NCBI RefSeq assembly: GCF_003443675.1
Contig: NZ_CP031963.1
Span: 5,182,501-5,246,500 of the forward strand
Direction of reading: 5' to 3'
Length of the DNA stretch: 64,000 nucleotides
From: Aquimarina sp. BL5
GTDB taxonomy: Bacteria > Bacteroidota > Bacteroidia > Flavobacteriales > Flavobacteriaceae
Of the stretch, positions 17,100-25,879 are shown piece by piece. The position numbers were made by a program, and so were the translations under genes. Under the pieces are notes generated by a model. That model had not been told where the DNA came from. It did no database searches and saw only the letters and a program-made list of their open reading frames with translations. The first letter of the stretch is position 1. Every line of letters begins with the position of its first letter.

Positions 17100-17246
17100 T
17101 TGTTGCTTTTAAATATAAATACGTGTAAAATATTGATCTGTCTGATAAAGAATGTTGCCATAAAAAGCAGCCAGTTTCATAATACTTTTTTTTAGTTCAA
17201 TTGTCTAATCATTTATTTTAATTAGTTAATAATAATACAAATAAAA

Positions 17247-17273
17247 AAGGGAAAGTCGTCTGGACTTTCCCTT
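17247..17273 (-). terminator. Intrinsic terminator of the micro-lipoprotein operon
   Basis: AAGGGAAAGTC (17247-17257) pairs perfectly over 11 bp with GACTTTCCCTT (17263-17273) around a 5-base loop, followed by T-run on the minus strand. Confidence 0.85.
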
Positions 17274-17333
17274 CAAAATAAGATTTAATCTTCTTGTTTG
17301 CTAATTCTAATCTATAAAAGAGATTTGTCGTAA

Positions 17334-17510
17334 TTAGTCATTACCACCGATTACGATTTCTCCATCTTCGTTGTTTTCGTCTTCAGTGTTATCCTCAGTT
17401 TCGTTATTGTTGCTTTCTTGGTTGAAAACTTGACTTTCAATAGTTTCGTTTTCACAAGAAACGAATACTGATGCTAATGCTAATACTAATAAGAATGTAA
17501 TTTTTTTCAT
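17334..17510 (-). CDS. Acidic micro-lipoprotein, 58 residues
   Basis: The frame encodes MKKITFLLVLALASVFVSC followed by an acidic, Asn/Glu/Asp-rich tail ending GEIVIGGND. The lipobox (VFVSC, cysteine 19) marks it as a lipoprotein of about 40 mature residues. No domain is recognisable and low complexity makes the function unknown. It is the second gene of a two-gene unit with the 50-residue lipoprotein at 17558, ahead of a strong terminator. Coding is supported by the signal sequence, the stop placement and the pairing of two similar genes. Confidence 0.65.
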   Translation of the reverse strand: MKKITFLLVLALASVFVSCENETIESQVFNQESNNNETEDNTEDENNEDGEIVIGGND

Positions 17511-17557
17511 GTCTGTTTGTTTTATTATTTTAATTTTATTTTGGGATATTTTATTTT

Positions 17558-17710
17558 TTAGTTACCTAAACCGTGACTACTATCTTCATAGATGTCAATG
17601 ATTTCTGGTTTTTCATTTCCTTCATTAAAAGTCTCGTCTTCTACAGAAGTATTTTCGCAAGATGCTAAAGCAATAACGAGCATAAATAGAAATGGGATTT
17701 TTTTGATCAT
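17558..17710 (-). CDS. Acidic micro-lipoprotein, 50 residues
   Basis: The product begins MIKKIPFLFMLVIALASC, a lipoprotein signal with cysteine 18, followed by ENTSVEDETFNEGNEKPEII and a short acidic tail. Its start resembles the partner at 17334 (ENET or ENTS after the cysteine, then an F-N pair), so the two are probably paralogues. It is promoter-proximal: a consensus -7 box is at 17770-17777. Function is unknown. Confidence 0.65.
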   Translation of the reverse strand: MIKKIPFLFMLVIALASCENTSVEDETFNEGNEKPEIIDIYEDSSHGLGN

Positions 17711-17769
17711 TTTAATAAAAATTAATTATGTGTTTACTTTTTAGTTTTGTTGTTTTTTCAAAACGGGTG

Positions 17770-17796
17770 CAAATGTATCTAAAAAAAGAATCCAAA
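17770..17796 (-). promoter_or_regulatory. Promoter of the micro-lipoprotein operon
   Basis: On the minus strand, TTTG (17793-17796) and TACATTTG (17770-17777) are separated by 15 bases and followed by CACCC, the same arrangement as at 14358. The predicted leader is about 55 bases. Confidence 0.55.
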
Positions 17797-18334
17797 CTCT
17801 TAAAAATATCTTAACAACTCTTTGCATATAGGGGTTTAGGCAATATGAGGTGTGCATAGTCTTTAATAAATAAGAAAGAAGTTTGCATATATGGTATCGT
17901 ATTGAAACAAATCGATAAATTATGTGCAATCTTTTGAGGTAAAAGTTGTAAATCGAATAAAAATCAAATACGGTTCAAATTAACAATTTGATAACATTGA
18001 AGCCTTTATTAATGTTTGTTTTGATTATTTTTTTATAAAATGTGTGTTTTAATAAGAATATTTCAATAATAAGTCACATAGGTCAATGTTTTGTTTAGGG
18101 AAATAAACAACTGTTTATGTAGTTCTTAATATTGATATTGATTAAAAGTTGAGATTTGAGAATAAGGGTCTTCTATAGCCAGATATTTATTGGGTTTGCA
18201 TTCATAAATTTTAGTAAGATTTTCTTAATTACGCTTATGATTAGCTTTTATTCTGTTAACCCTACCAATCCCAGTTTTGTGGATTAATTGTTATAAGGTA
18301 TAGTTGTATGGTTTTGATTAGTGAGATGCTTTAA
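17797..18334. other. AT-rich gap without genes
   Basis: I see no coding frame in this stretch. Parts near 17818-17850 (CTCTTTG...AGGGGTTTAGG) and 17978-17995 (TTAACAATTTGATAAC) resemble 14456-14480 and 14575-14595. This suggests that the upstream regions of the two promoter units are also related. Confidence 0.4.
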
Positions 18335-18847
18335 TCATAAAACTGTTGGTTGTGTACCAATAACTTTAATCCCCAGTTCGCTTAAAGTATTTACTTTCTT
18401 AGGGTTATTAGTTAGCATTCTAATAGATATTGTTCCTAATTCATTTAAAATTTTTGCGGCCGGAGAAAAGTCTCTAGCATCTTTTTTAAAACCAGCCGCT
18501 TCATAAGCTTCCGCTTGCGAGAATCCTTTGTTTTTATATGTAATACTTTTAAGCAAAGCAAGATGTCCATTAGACTTGCCTTCCTGATCTAACCAAATAA
18601 TAATTCCTTTACCTTCTTTTTGTATAAGTTGTTGTGAGATTTCCATTTGCTCCCTGCAGTCACATTCTATACTATTAAAATGATGAGCGAAAATGCAAGA
18701 GGAGTGTACTCTACATAATACATTTTCTTCATCTTTTACATCGCCCATAACCAGTGCAAAGGATTCTTTCTGACCATCGTAAAACAGAATTTCACGATAC
18801 TCACCAAACTTGGTTTTTAGATTAGTTTCGGCTAGTTTAACTATCAT
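18335..18847 (-). CDS. Divergent GTP cyclohydrolase II (RibA) homologue
   Basis: The 170-residue protein matches the GTP cyclohydrolase II core. The zinc cysteines C51, C62 and C64 in VHSSCIFAHHFNSIECDC are kept, as are D123 and R125 in KKDARDF and TNNPKK near 146-151. The substrate-binding segment differs: WLDQEGKSNGH replaces the usual YxRQEGRxIGL, so the tyrosine is W85. It lacks the RibB domain of the RibBA fusion usual in Bacteroidota. It may open GTP to a different product or act on a related purine, rather than serve riboflavin synthesis. No riboflavin gene is nearby. Confidence 0.75.
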   Translation of the reverse strand: MIVKLAETNLKTKFGEYREILFYDGQKESFALVMGDVKDEENVLCRVHSSCIFAHHFNSIECDCREQMEISQQLIQKEGKGIIIWLDQEGKSNGHLALLKSITYKNKGFSQAEAYEAAGFKKDARDFSPAAKILNELGTISIRMLTNNPKKVNTLSELGIKVIGTQPTVL

Positions 18848-18926
18848 AATCCTATTTTTAATATCCTTTTTTAAGTGTATTAATTATAACTACTCCATTT
18901 TAAAGTATGATGGTTTCAAAAATATT

Positions 18927-19382
18927 TCATCTATTCAGATTTCTCAGTCCTTCATAGACTACTATACTCACGGCATTAGCGAGATTTAAACTTCTGATAT
19001 GCTCATTAAGTATTGGTATTTTGTATGTTTTATTCGAATTAGCTTCAGTGATCTCTGTGGGTAAACCTGCTGATTCTTTTCCGAATATAAGAAACATATC
19101 ATCTTCATAATCAACCGACCAATGATCTGTCTTTCCATGGCTAGAGAAAAAAGCCATTTTCTTTCCTTTATGTATCAATAAGAATTCATCTAAACTTTCA
19201 TAAGTCTTTAAAGAAATATGTTTCCAATAATCCAGTCCAGCGCGTTTTAATCTTTTATCACTTAATTCAAAACCAAACGGTTTTACGAGATGTAAATTTG
19301 ATCCTGAAGCTAGGCTTAAACGGCCAATATTCCCGGTGTTTGTATGTATTTCTGGTTCTACAAGAACTATATTATATGCCAT
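18927..19382 (-). CDS. trmL: tRNA (cytidine/uridine-2'-O-)-methyltransferase TrmL
   Basis: This 151-residue SPOUT methyltransferase 2'-O-methylates the wobble base of tRNA-Leu. Motifs are EIHTNTGNIGRLSLASG at the start, IFGKESAGLP in the middle and IRSLNLANAVSIVVYEGLR at the knot. The short length without an RNA-binding extension separates TrmL from TrmH and RlmB. It follows the membrane-protein gene at 19391 after 8 bases, suggesting cotranscription. Confidence 0.92.
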   Translation of the reverse strand: MAYNIVLVEPEIHTNTGNIGRLSLASGSNLHLVKPFGFELSDKRLKRAGLDYWKHISLKTYESLDEFLLIHKGKKMAFFSSHGKTDHWSVDYEDDMFLIFGKESAGLPTEITEANSNKTYKIPILNEHIRSLNLANAVSIVVYEGLRNLNR

Positions 19383-19390
19383 TGATTATA

Positions 19391-20113
19391 TTATTTTATC
19401 CCTTTACTTTTATTTGTATTTGATTCGTTTAAAATAATAAGTTTTTGCCATATTTTTCTGCTTAAGCCTGTTGTAAGTACCTCAATCTCATTTACTGCTC
19501 GCACAACAGCTTCATCCGGTAAACTTTGAGAATATAGAGCAGCTACCTTACCAACGAGTGCTGTAGCTTCAGAACAATAATCCAGATATCTTTGCAGTTC
19601 GAATCTGGTAAACGTTCTTTTGGGCGAATTTTCTGTTGCGGATTCTGGTAAATCAGTTAAATTAGGATCTTTGGTTAATTGATGCATGTCAATTACATGG
19701 GCGATAACCCTAAGTTCGTTAAGAGATTTAAGAGCACGACGTGTTTTTAACCTAGATTCTAATGAAACTAAAAAGAAAATAGCTGCACCTAATAGTATGA
19801 TATCGTTAAATATAGCTTCTGATATAGAAACGATATTACTAAGTGTTGTGTTTTCTATTCGTAAGTCGATATAAGTAATACTATAGATTAATCCACCTAA
19901 ACCAACTAATATCACCAAATAAGCAAAAATTCTCAACGATAGGTTTGGTTTGGAAATCCAATCTATATTCTGTTTGCTGTCTTGAGCGGTTTGCAAAAAA
20001 TTATGACATACTTTTTTAAGTCCTGAATCGGGAAATCTATCAGAGATTCTTTTCTCCAACAAAGAGATAGTGTCAATAATTTTTTCGGGATCTAGTTTTA
20101 AAGGATTACTCAT
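19391..20113 (-). CDS. Two-helix membrane protein of unknown function
   Basis: The 240-residue product has a cytoplasmic-type N-terminus of about 65 residues, two predicted transmembrane helices (about 66-88, IFAYLVILVGLGGLIYSI; and about 103-121, IILLGAAIFFLVSL), and a long C-terminal soluble helical region. That tail has LRVIAHVIDMHQLTKDPN. I do not recognise the family. It lies between the DinB-like gene (8 bases) and trmL (8 bases), so it belongs to one minus-strand transcript. Confidence 0.7.
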   Translation of the reverse strand: MSNPLKLDPEKIIDTISLLEKRISDRFPDSGLKKVCHNFLQTAQDSKQNIDWISKPNLSLRIFAYLVILVGLGGLIYSITYIDLRIENTTLSNIVSISEAIFNDIILLGAAIFFLVSLESRLKTRRALKSLNELRVIAHVIDMHQLTKDPNLTDLPESATENSPKRTFTRFELQRYLDYCSEATALVGKVAALYSQSLPDEAVVRAVNEIEVLTTGLSRKIWQKLIILNESNTNKSKGIK

Positions 20114-20121
20114 ATTCTTAA

Positions 20122-20775
20122 TTACGCAGGAAGCCTTTTAATAATAAACTTCATCTGTCCACGATGATTGGATTCGTGCTCGCATACGTGAAACCACTTA
20201 GCATAATTGTTGGTGGGTTGATTACCAAAAAAGGATTCAGATTTCATTATCCATTGATCATCTCTTTTGGCAAATTCTTTTTTGGTTACTTCCCTAACTT
20301 CTGCAAGTGTTTGAAGGTAATAATCAATAGAGTTCCCTTTAATTATTTCTCTTCCTTTTTTACCTAAACCACTGGCAATGTCCCATTCTTTTTTTATGTC
20401 TTCATCCCATTTGCCCCAAGCTATTTCGTCAAAAGTATTAAGCTGATAATATCTTTCTGTTGCTGCTAGATGTAACAGCATGGCGCCAACGGAATTGGAT
20501 TGCTCATCTATTTGAAAATCCAATTGCGCTACCGTAAGATCTTTAACAGTTTGAACAACCCAAGCTCTCATCATAGTCATCGTAGATAATAAGGTACCAA
20601 TTTGTGGAGAATATCCTTTTTGTGGACCTATCAAATAAATGTTATCTGAAGTGTTTATAGAAGCAGTTTCATCTGTAAAGCTCATCAAAGGCGTAGCTGC
20701 TAGTCCTGCTGTTAGTATTGCCGAACCTTTGATGAATTTTCTTCTACTGGTTTTATTAGATTCTTTTTTCATCAT
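20122..20775 (-). CDS. Tat-exported DinB family protein
   Basis: The 217-residue protein has a twin-arginine signal: SRRKFIKGSAILTAGLAATP (about 10-30). The mature part is a DinB-like four-helix bundle, with HLAATERYYQL and HVCEHESNHRGQMKFIIKRL supplying the conserved metal-binding histidines. DinB proteins are often metal-dependent thiol or stress enzymes. Tat export indicates a periplasmic place and folding before export. It starts the short operon containing the membrane protein and trmL. Confidence 0.82.
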   Translation of the reverse strand: MMKKESNKTSRRKFIKGSAILTAGLAATPLMSFTDETASINTSDNIYLIGPQKGYSPQIGTLLSTMTMMRAWVVQTVKDLTVAQLDFQIDEQSNSVGAMLLHLAATERYYQLNTFDEIAWGKWDEDIKKEWDIASGLGKKGREIIKGNSIDYYLQTLAEVREVTKKEFAKRDDQWIMKSESFFGNQPTNNYAKWFHVCEHESNHRGQMKFIIKRLPA

Positions 20776-20817
20776 TGAGAGATTTTAGAATGAATAATTA
20801 TATTAGCAACTATGCTT

Positions 20818-22986
20818 TTATTTTACAGTAATAGGAAACCCCCGATCTTTCATCAAGGCTTCTATTTTGGCATCACGACCACGAAACAATCTATAGGCTT
20901 CTGCAGGATCCATAGCGTTTCTGGGAGCAAAGAGATATTTAACTAATTTGGCAGCAACTTCTTTGTCATAGAATCCATTAGGAGCTTCAGCAAAGGCTTC
21001 TGCTGCATCAGATGTTAGGACATCTGCCCACATATATCCATAATAGGCAGTTGCATATCCTTCTCCAGAAAATACATGTCCAAAATGAGGAGTACGATGA
21101 CGCATTACTAATTCTTTCGGCATATCTAGTGCTGCTAAGGTTTCTTTTTCGAATGCATCCACATCAATATTTGATGGATCTGCTAAATGAAATTTCATGT
21201 CCATCAATGCAGATGCTAAATACTCTGTAGTAGCAAATCCTTGATTAAAAGTAGCTGCTTTCTTCACTTTAGCAACTAATGCTTTTGGCATAGGTTCTCC
21301 TGTCTTATAATGAACTAAATAAGTATCAATTACTTTATCTGTAGATAACCAACGCTCTAATAATTGAGATTGAAACTCAGTGTAATCTCTAACACCGCCA
21401 TTAAGAGTAGGATATCGTACTTCTGAAGAGAAAAAATGTAACGCATGACCGAATTCATGAAAAAAGGTTGTGGCATCATCCCAGGATACCAATACAGGTT
21501 CTCCAGGAGCTGGTTTTACAAAATTTGAATTGTTGGATGCTAACACTGTTTTCTTGCCATCAAAAGTGGTGTGACTTCTGTAGGTTGTTGCCCAGGCCCC
21601 AGAACGCTTTCCTGTTCTGGCAAAAGGATCTAAATACCACAATCCTATATGTTCTCCCGAAGTTTTATCTTTTACTTCCCAAACGTTTACGTCTTCGTGG
21701 AATACAGGAACCGTTCCTTTTGCTACTGCGGTAAACTCATAATTAAATAATTCTCCAGCTACGAAGAACATAGCTTCTGTAAGTTTATCTAATTGTAAGT
21801 ATTGTTTAACTTCATCAGAATCAAGATCATACTTTTTCTTTCTAACTTTTTCTGCATAATATCTGTAATCCCAAGGCTCAATGGTAATATTATCTTTATT
21901 AGCATCTGCTACAGCCTGCATATCGGCTACTTCTTCCTTTACTCGAGCAATAGCAGCTGGCCAAACAGCATTCATTAATTTCATAGCGTTTTCAGGATTC
22001 TTCGCCATTCGGTTCTGTAATCTCCAGTCGGCATAATTATTATATCCTAATAAGGCTACACGCTCTTTTCTTAATTTAAGAATTTTAGCAATGTTCTCAT
22101 TGTTGTCTTTATCATCTCCATTATCACCTCTGGAGTAATAATTTTTCCAAACCTTTTCTCGCAGTGCTCTCTCTGTAGAATATTTTAGGAATGGATCCAT
22201 AGAAGATCTTGTATTGGTTACAGCATATGTACCTTCTTGTCCTTTGTCTGCAGCAGCTTTTCCGTATGCTTTGATCAGCGGTTCTGATAATCCTCCTAAT
22301 TGATCTTTAGTAAGGTAAGTCACATATCCTTCTTCATCTGCTAAAATATTATTAGAAAAATTCGTGTATAATTCGGATAATTCTTTATTTATTTCCGCGT
22401 AGCGTTTCTTTTTTTCCGTGTCTAATTCAGCACCATTCATCGCAAATTGTTCATAGGTCAATTGTACTACACGCTGCTGATCTGCTTCCAAAGGTTGTTT
22501 TTGAGAATTATCATATACTGCTTTAATTCTTTGGAATAAAATTTCGTTTTGAGATATTTTAGATCGAAAATCAGATAATTTCGGAGCCATTTCCTTTTGA
22601 ATTTTTCTAAACTCAGGAGAAGACATATTGCTACTTAGAATTCCATAATATGTAAAAACTCTATTTAATTCTTGTCCTGACTTTTCTAACGGAACAATAG
22701 TGTTCTCAAAGGTTGGAGCATCAGAATTACTTGTGATAGCATCAATTTCCGCTAGATTCAGTTCCATGCCTTTTTCTAAAGCAGGTTTGATATCAGCAAT
22801 ATTCATTTTGTCAAAAGCAGGAGTCCCACTATATGGCCCTGTCCATTCAGTTAATAATGTATTTGAGATCTTTTCTTCTGAGTGTGTGTTTTCCACGGTT
22901 TCTTTCTTTTTATTACAACCCGTTATAGCAATCAGTGAAAAAATCGCTATAGTTTGCAGTGTTTTTGAGATGTGTTGAGTATTCAT
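20818..22986 (-). CDS. M3 family metallopeptidase lipoprotein (peptidyl-dipeptidase Dcp type)
   Basis: I start at the ATG at 22986, which gives a lipoprotein signal ending IAITGC. The frame is open to 23037, but that part lies in a dispersed repeat. The roughly 722-residue enzyme has the zinc motif FFHEFGHALHFF (about residue 505). The order of motifs up to PRNAMDPAEAYRLFRGRD is typical of oligopeptidase A/Dcp. It trims peptides in the periplasm, probably dipeptides from C-termini. It may work with the M14 carboxypeptidase upstream on the same strand. Confidence 0.9.
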   Translation of the reverse strand: MNTQHISKTLQTIAIFSLIAITGCNKKKETVENTHSEEKISNTLLTEWTGPYSGTPAFDKMNIADIKPALEKGMELNLAEIDAITSNSDAPTFENTIVPLEKSGQELNRVFTYYGILSSNMSSPEFRKIQKEMAPKLSDFRSKISQNEILFQRIKAVYDNSQKQPLEADQQRVVQLTYEQFAMNGAELDTEKKKRYAEINKELSELYTNFSNNILADEEGYVTYLTKDQLGGLSEPLIKAYGKAAADKGQEGTYAVTNTRSSMDPFLKYSTERALREKVWKNYYSRGDNGDDKDNNENIAKILKLRKERVALLGYNNYADWRLQNRMAKNPENAMKLMNAVWPAAIARVKEEVADMQAVADANKDNITIEPWDYRYYAEKVRKKKYDLDSDEVKQYLQLDKLTEAMFFVAGELFNYEFTAVAKGTVPVFHEDVNVWEVKDKTSGEHIGLWYLDPFARTGKRSGAWATTYRSHTTFDGKKTVLASNNSNFVKPAPGEPVLVSWDDATTFFHEFGHALHFFSSEVRYPTLNGGVRDYTEFQSQLLERWLSTDKVIDTYLVHYKTGEPMPKALVAKVKKAATFNQGFATTEYLASALMDMKFHLADPSNIDVDAFEKETLAALDMPKELVMRHRTPHFGHVFSGEGYATAYYGYMWADVLTSDAAEAFAEAPNGFYDKEVAAKLVKYLFAPRNAMDPAEAYRLFRGRDAKIEALMKDRGFPITVK

Positions 22987-23015
22987 GTTTTTATATTTAA
23001 TTCCTTTATTCTTTT

Positions 23016-23160
23016 GTGTTAGGGATAATAGTGGCATCCTTTTTACGTCAGTTCTAGTGTCACATTTTCATGTGGCGTACTTCGATAATGCTCAGCAGAA
23101 CTACCGAGAACAAGTAAAAAGATATAACGAATAGCCCGACCTGCCTGAGGCAGAAACGCC
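23016..23160 (-). repeat. Dispersed Bacteroidota intergenic repeat with degenerate terminal inverted repeats
   Basis: Read on the minus strand, it starts GGCGTT...GGTCGGGCTATTCG and ends AAAAGGATGCC...CCCTAAC. I recall this GGCGTT/GGTCGGGCT...AAAAGGAT/CCCTAACGCC layout from many flavobacterial intergenic regions. CTTTTTAC and GTAAAAAG inside form an 8-bp inverted repeat. A CTGCC-TGA-GGCAG palindrome lies near the left end. It sits between the two peptidase genes and ends 30 bases before the M3 start. Confidence 0.5.
23046..23113 (+). repeat. Second repeat nested in the loop of the first
   Basis: CGTCAGTTCTAGTGTCAC...CTTCGATAATGCTCAGC...ACCGAGAAC resembles a separate flavobacterial intergenic repeat type (CGTCAGTTCGAGTG...TCGAGAAC). 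It sits between the two arms of the larger element, and has an ACAT-TTTC-ATGT hairpin. Recognition is from memory. Confidence 0.35.
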
Positions 23161-23187
23161 ATTATAGGTATTCTACTATCAATTAAT

Positions 23188-25668
23188 CTATAATCTAAAC
23201 TTATTGTTATTAGTAAAGAAAATTGCATTTACAAAAAACAGTTTTCCGTTTTCCCAAAAAGATCTAAATAATGGATTATCTACTAAATAAATTACACTTC
23301 CATTCCCCATTCTCGCTTCACCAAAAACTAATGAGTTTTTAAGTCCTTTAAAAGCATCTTTGCCGGAAAAACCTGAAACACTTGTTGGTTCTTCGATATA
23401 GGCAACATTATATCCATCTTGCATAAACTTATAAGAACTGCTACCTAATTTCAGACTAAAATAGGTGTCCTCATATCCAAAGGCTAAAGGATGTGATGTG
23501 TCTACTTTAGTTTTATAAATACTTCCAGTAATAAAGTCTTTAACTCTTTCGCGTTCCCGTTTGTCGTAAGGTATTAGATTTCCAATGGAATCTTTTTTCT
23601 CGTCTTTAGGTTTATTGCTTTTTAAATCAAAACCGTCTTTGTTAGCAAAGGCATTTACTGCATTCGCAATTGCGATTACTTTTCCTCCACTTCTAATCCA
23701 TTCCTTTAGTTTATCCAGTGAACTTTTATCTAAATATCCACCATAATATCCATTAGGAAGTATCAATACATCGTACTTATCCAGGTTAACTCTTTTGAAA
23801 TAATCTGTATCAATAGACGTGATTGGGTATTGTAGTTGCTGCTCAAAGAAATGCCAAATCTCCCCGTAGCTTAAAGAAGATGTGTAATTTCCTTTTAGTA
23901 CTGCTATGCGCTGATTATTAATCAATTTTACATCAGGTGATCCAAAATCGACTCCATTCGAAGCGAAACTTGAGGTTGTAGTATAGAGTTTACGGTTATG
24001 CTTATTAGCAATATTAATTACAGTTTGATCATAATCTTTTGTTTTACGATTATCACTTTTGGTAATAATTAAACTCCCTTTTTTGAACTTTTCTCCACTA
24101 TTCTCAAAGTTTTTTTCACTAAATCGAACTCTGATTTTATTGTTTAAAAGATCAGCAAGAAAAGCTGCATCATCAAGACTATTCCATTTTGCAATATATC
24201 CTGCTCCAGATGTATTGACAGTATTATTAATTTGACTACTTTTTTTACTTCCATTTGCTGGTATGAAAGAAGTAGAGGCAATAGCTTCTAATCCATATGC
24301 GTGTGGAATACTCCAGGCAGTAATATCATAGGTTAGAGGGTCGCTTAATTTTGCATCTGGTTCGAATAGTACTTTCACCATTTTACCTTTAGGTTGGTCT
24401 GTACTTACAACTAATGCTCCATTAGCATTGATACTACCTTGCTTATTTTCTCTAAAATTAAAACCGGATATCTTAGCACTATTGGTGTATCCATATTTTA
24501 TCTCATGCTTGTCCAATAGTTCTGTTAGGGCCTTGATTTTGTCTGCATGACCGTTAAGTACGTAACTTTTATACTTTAAGGATGCGTTATTAAAGAACTT
24601 TTTGAATTCTGAGTTTAACTTTATAGCATTTTTTGAAGATATTTCTACAGTGGATAATCCCGTTGTAGTATGATGTAAAGCGCGATCTTTTAATGTAAGC
24701 ACATAACCTTCATCAGTTTGTATACCTAATCCAGCACGACCGTGACCTGCTTGTTCATAAGTCATACCGATTGCTCCCATAAAAGTAGGGTAGGTATCTC
24801 CATAACTAGGATATAATAGGTCAAAACGTTCTCTAGTAAAAAATAACCAACCTTCTGCATCAAAATATCTAGCGTGATTTTTACCAATTTGAGTTTGAAA
24901 ATCTCTTTGCCAAGGTGTAATAATTTCGTGAAAAGGCTCAGCTGCCGGTGCAAAATAATAAGGTTCGTTGATACCTTGCTCATGAAAATCTACGTGAACA
25001 TGCGGCATCCATTTATTATAAGCGGTTAATCGACTATAGGATTCTACCTGTGTGGCCCAAGCCCAATCTCTATTAAGATCAAAAAGATAATGATTAGGTC
25101 GACCGCCTGGCCAAGGTTCATTGTGTTCAGTAGCATTTTGATCTGTATTATAAGGAGTAGCTTTGGTTTGATTATACCAATTGGCGTATCGATCTCTTCC
25201 GTCAGGATTTACACAAGGGTCTATGATGACTACTGTATTTTTTAACCATTCCTTTTTTGTAGTGATAAGTTCATAAACGGTTTTCATAGAAGCTTCGGTA
25301 CTAGAAGCTTCATTACCATGAACATTATAACTAAGCCATACCACAGCAATTTGTGGATTACTATTTCCGGCTACGATACCTGTATTTTTAAGATGATCGA
25401 GACGAATGTTTTCAATATTTTTTTGATTCTCAGCACTCGTGATGACAGCATAAGTCAATGGTCTTCGCTCATTTGTTTTTCCATAGCTTTGATAAGTAAC
25501 TAAATCAGAGTTAGCAGCCACATGATTAAAATAGTTTACTACATCTGCGTGACGTGTAAACTGACTGCCGATTTCATAACCTAAAAATGAAGCGGGAGAT
25601 TGAAGATTGTTTTGTGCGGATACCCAAGTTATGGATACAACAAGGAGCATTAAGAGAATTTTTTTCAT
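23188..25668 (-). CDS. Exported M14 family zinc carboxypeptidase
   Basis: The 826-residue protein has a signal peptide (to about 18, WVSAQ). The M14 catalytic domain covers about 30-380. Zinc ligands are in VHGNEASSTEAS (about 115) and HVHVDFHEQGINEPYYFAP. A GRAGLGIQTDEG segment precedes a long C-terminal region that includes a glutamine-amidotransferase-like stretch (DVLILPNGYYGGYLDKSSLD). It probably removes C-terminal residues from peptides in the periplasm or outside the cell. No T9SS tail is visible. Together with the M3 peptidase it suggests peptide scavenging. Confidence 0.87.
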   Translation of the reverse strand: MKKILLMLLVVSITWVSAQNNLQSPASFLGYEIGSQFTRHADVVNYFNHVAANSDLVTYQSYGKTNERRPLTYAVITSAENQKNIENIRLDHLKNTGIVAGNSNPQIAVVWLSYNVHGNEASSTEASMKTVYELITTKKEWLKNTVVIIDPCVNPDGRDRYANWYNQTKATPYNTDQNATEHNEPWPGGRPNHYLFDLNRDWAWATQVESYSRLTAYNKWMPHVHVDFHEQGINEPYYFAPAAEPFHEIITPWQRDFQTQIGKNHARYFDAEGWLFFTRERFDLLYPSYGDTYPTFMGAIGMTYEQAGHGRAGLGIQTDEGYVLTLKDRALHHTTTGLSTVEISSKNAIKLNSEFKKFFNNASLKYKSYVLNGHADKIKALTELLDKHEIKYGYTNSAKISGFNFRENKQGSINANGALVVSTDQPKGKMVKVLFEPDAKLSDPLTYDITAWSIPHAYGLEAIASTSFIPANGSKKSSQINNTVNTSGAGYIAKWNSLDDAAFLADLLNNKIRVRFSEKNFENSGEKFKKGSLIITKSDNRKTKDYDQTVINIANKHNRKLYTTTSSFASNGVDFGSPDVKLINNQRIAVLKGNYTSSLSYGEIWHFFEQQLQYPITSIDTDYFKRVNLDKYDVLILPNGYYGGYLDKSSLDKLKEWIRSGGKVIAIANAVNAFANKDGFDLKSNKPKDEKKDSIGNLIPYDKRERERVKDFITGSIYKTKVDTSHPLAFGYEDTYFSLKLGSSSYKFMQDGYNVAYIEEPTSVSGFSGKDAFKGLKNSLVFGEARMGNGSVIYLVDNPLFRSFWENGKLFFVNAIFFTNNNKFRL

Positions 25669-25879
25669 TGATGAGCTTTTAATTTTGGTAAAATACCGCC
25701 TTAAATTTAGGATATAAATTGTATTAACTAAATTTTAGGATTTGAGATAACTATATTCATAAATTTAGGTTTAGAAGATATGATCGCGTGAAGTTGATCA
25801 AGTGACTATTAAAAAAAATATAAAAAAATAGATGCAATCACAATCTACCGTATATTTATCGACTTAAAAAGACCACCCT

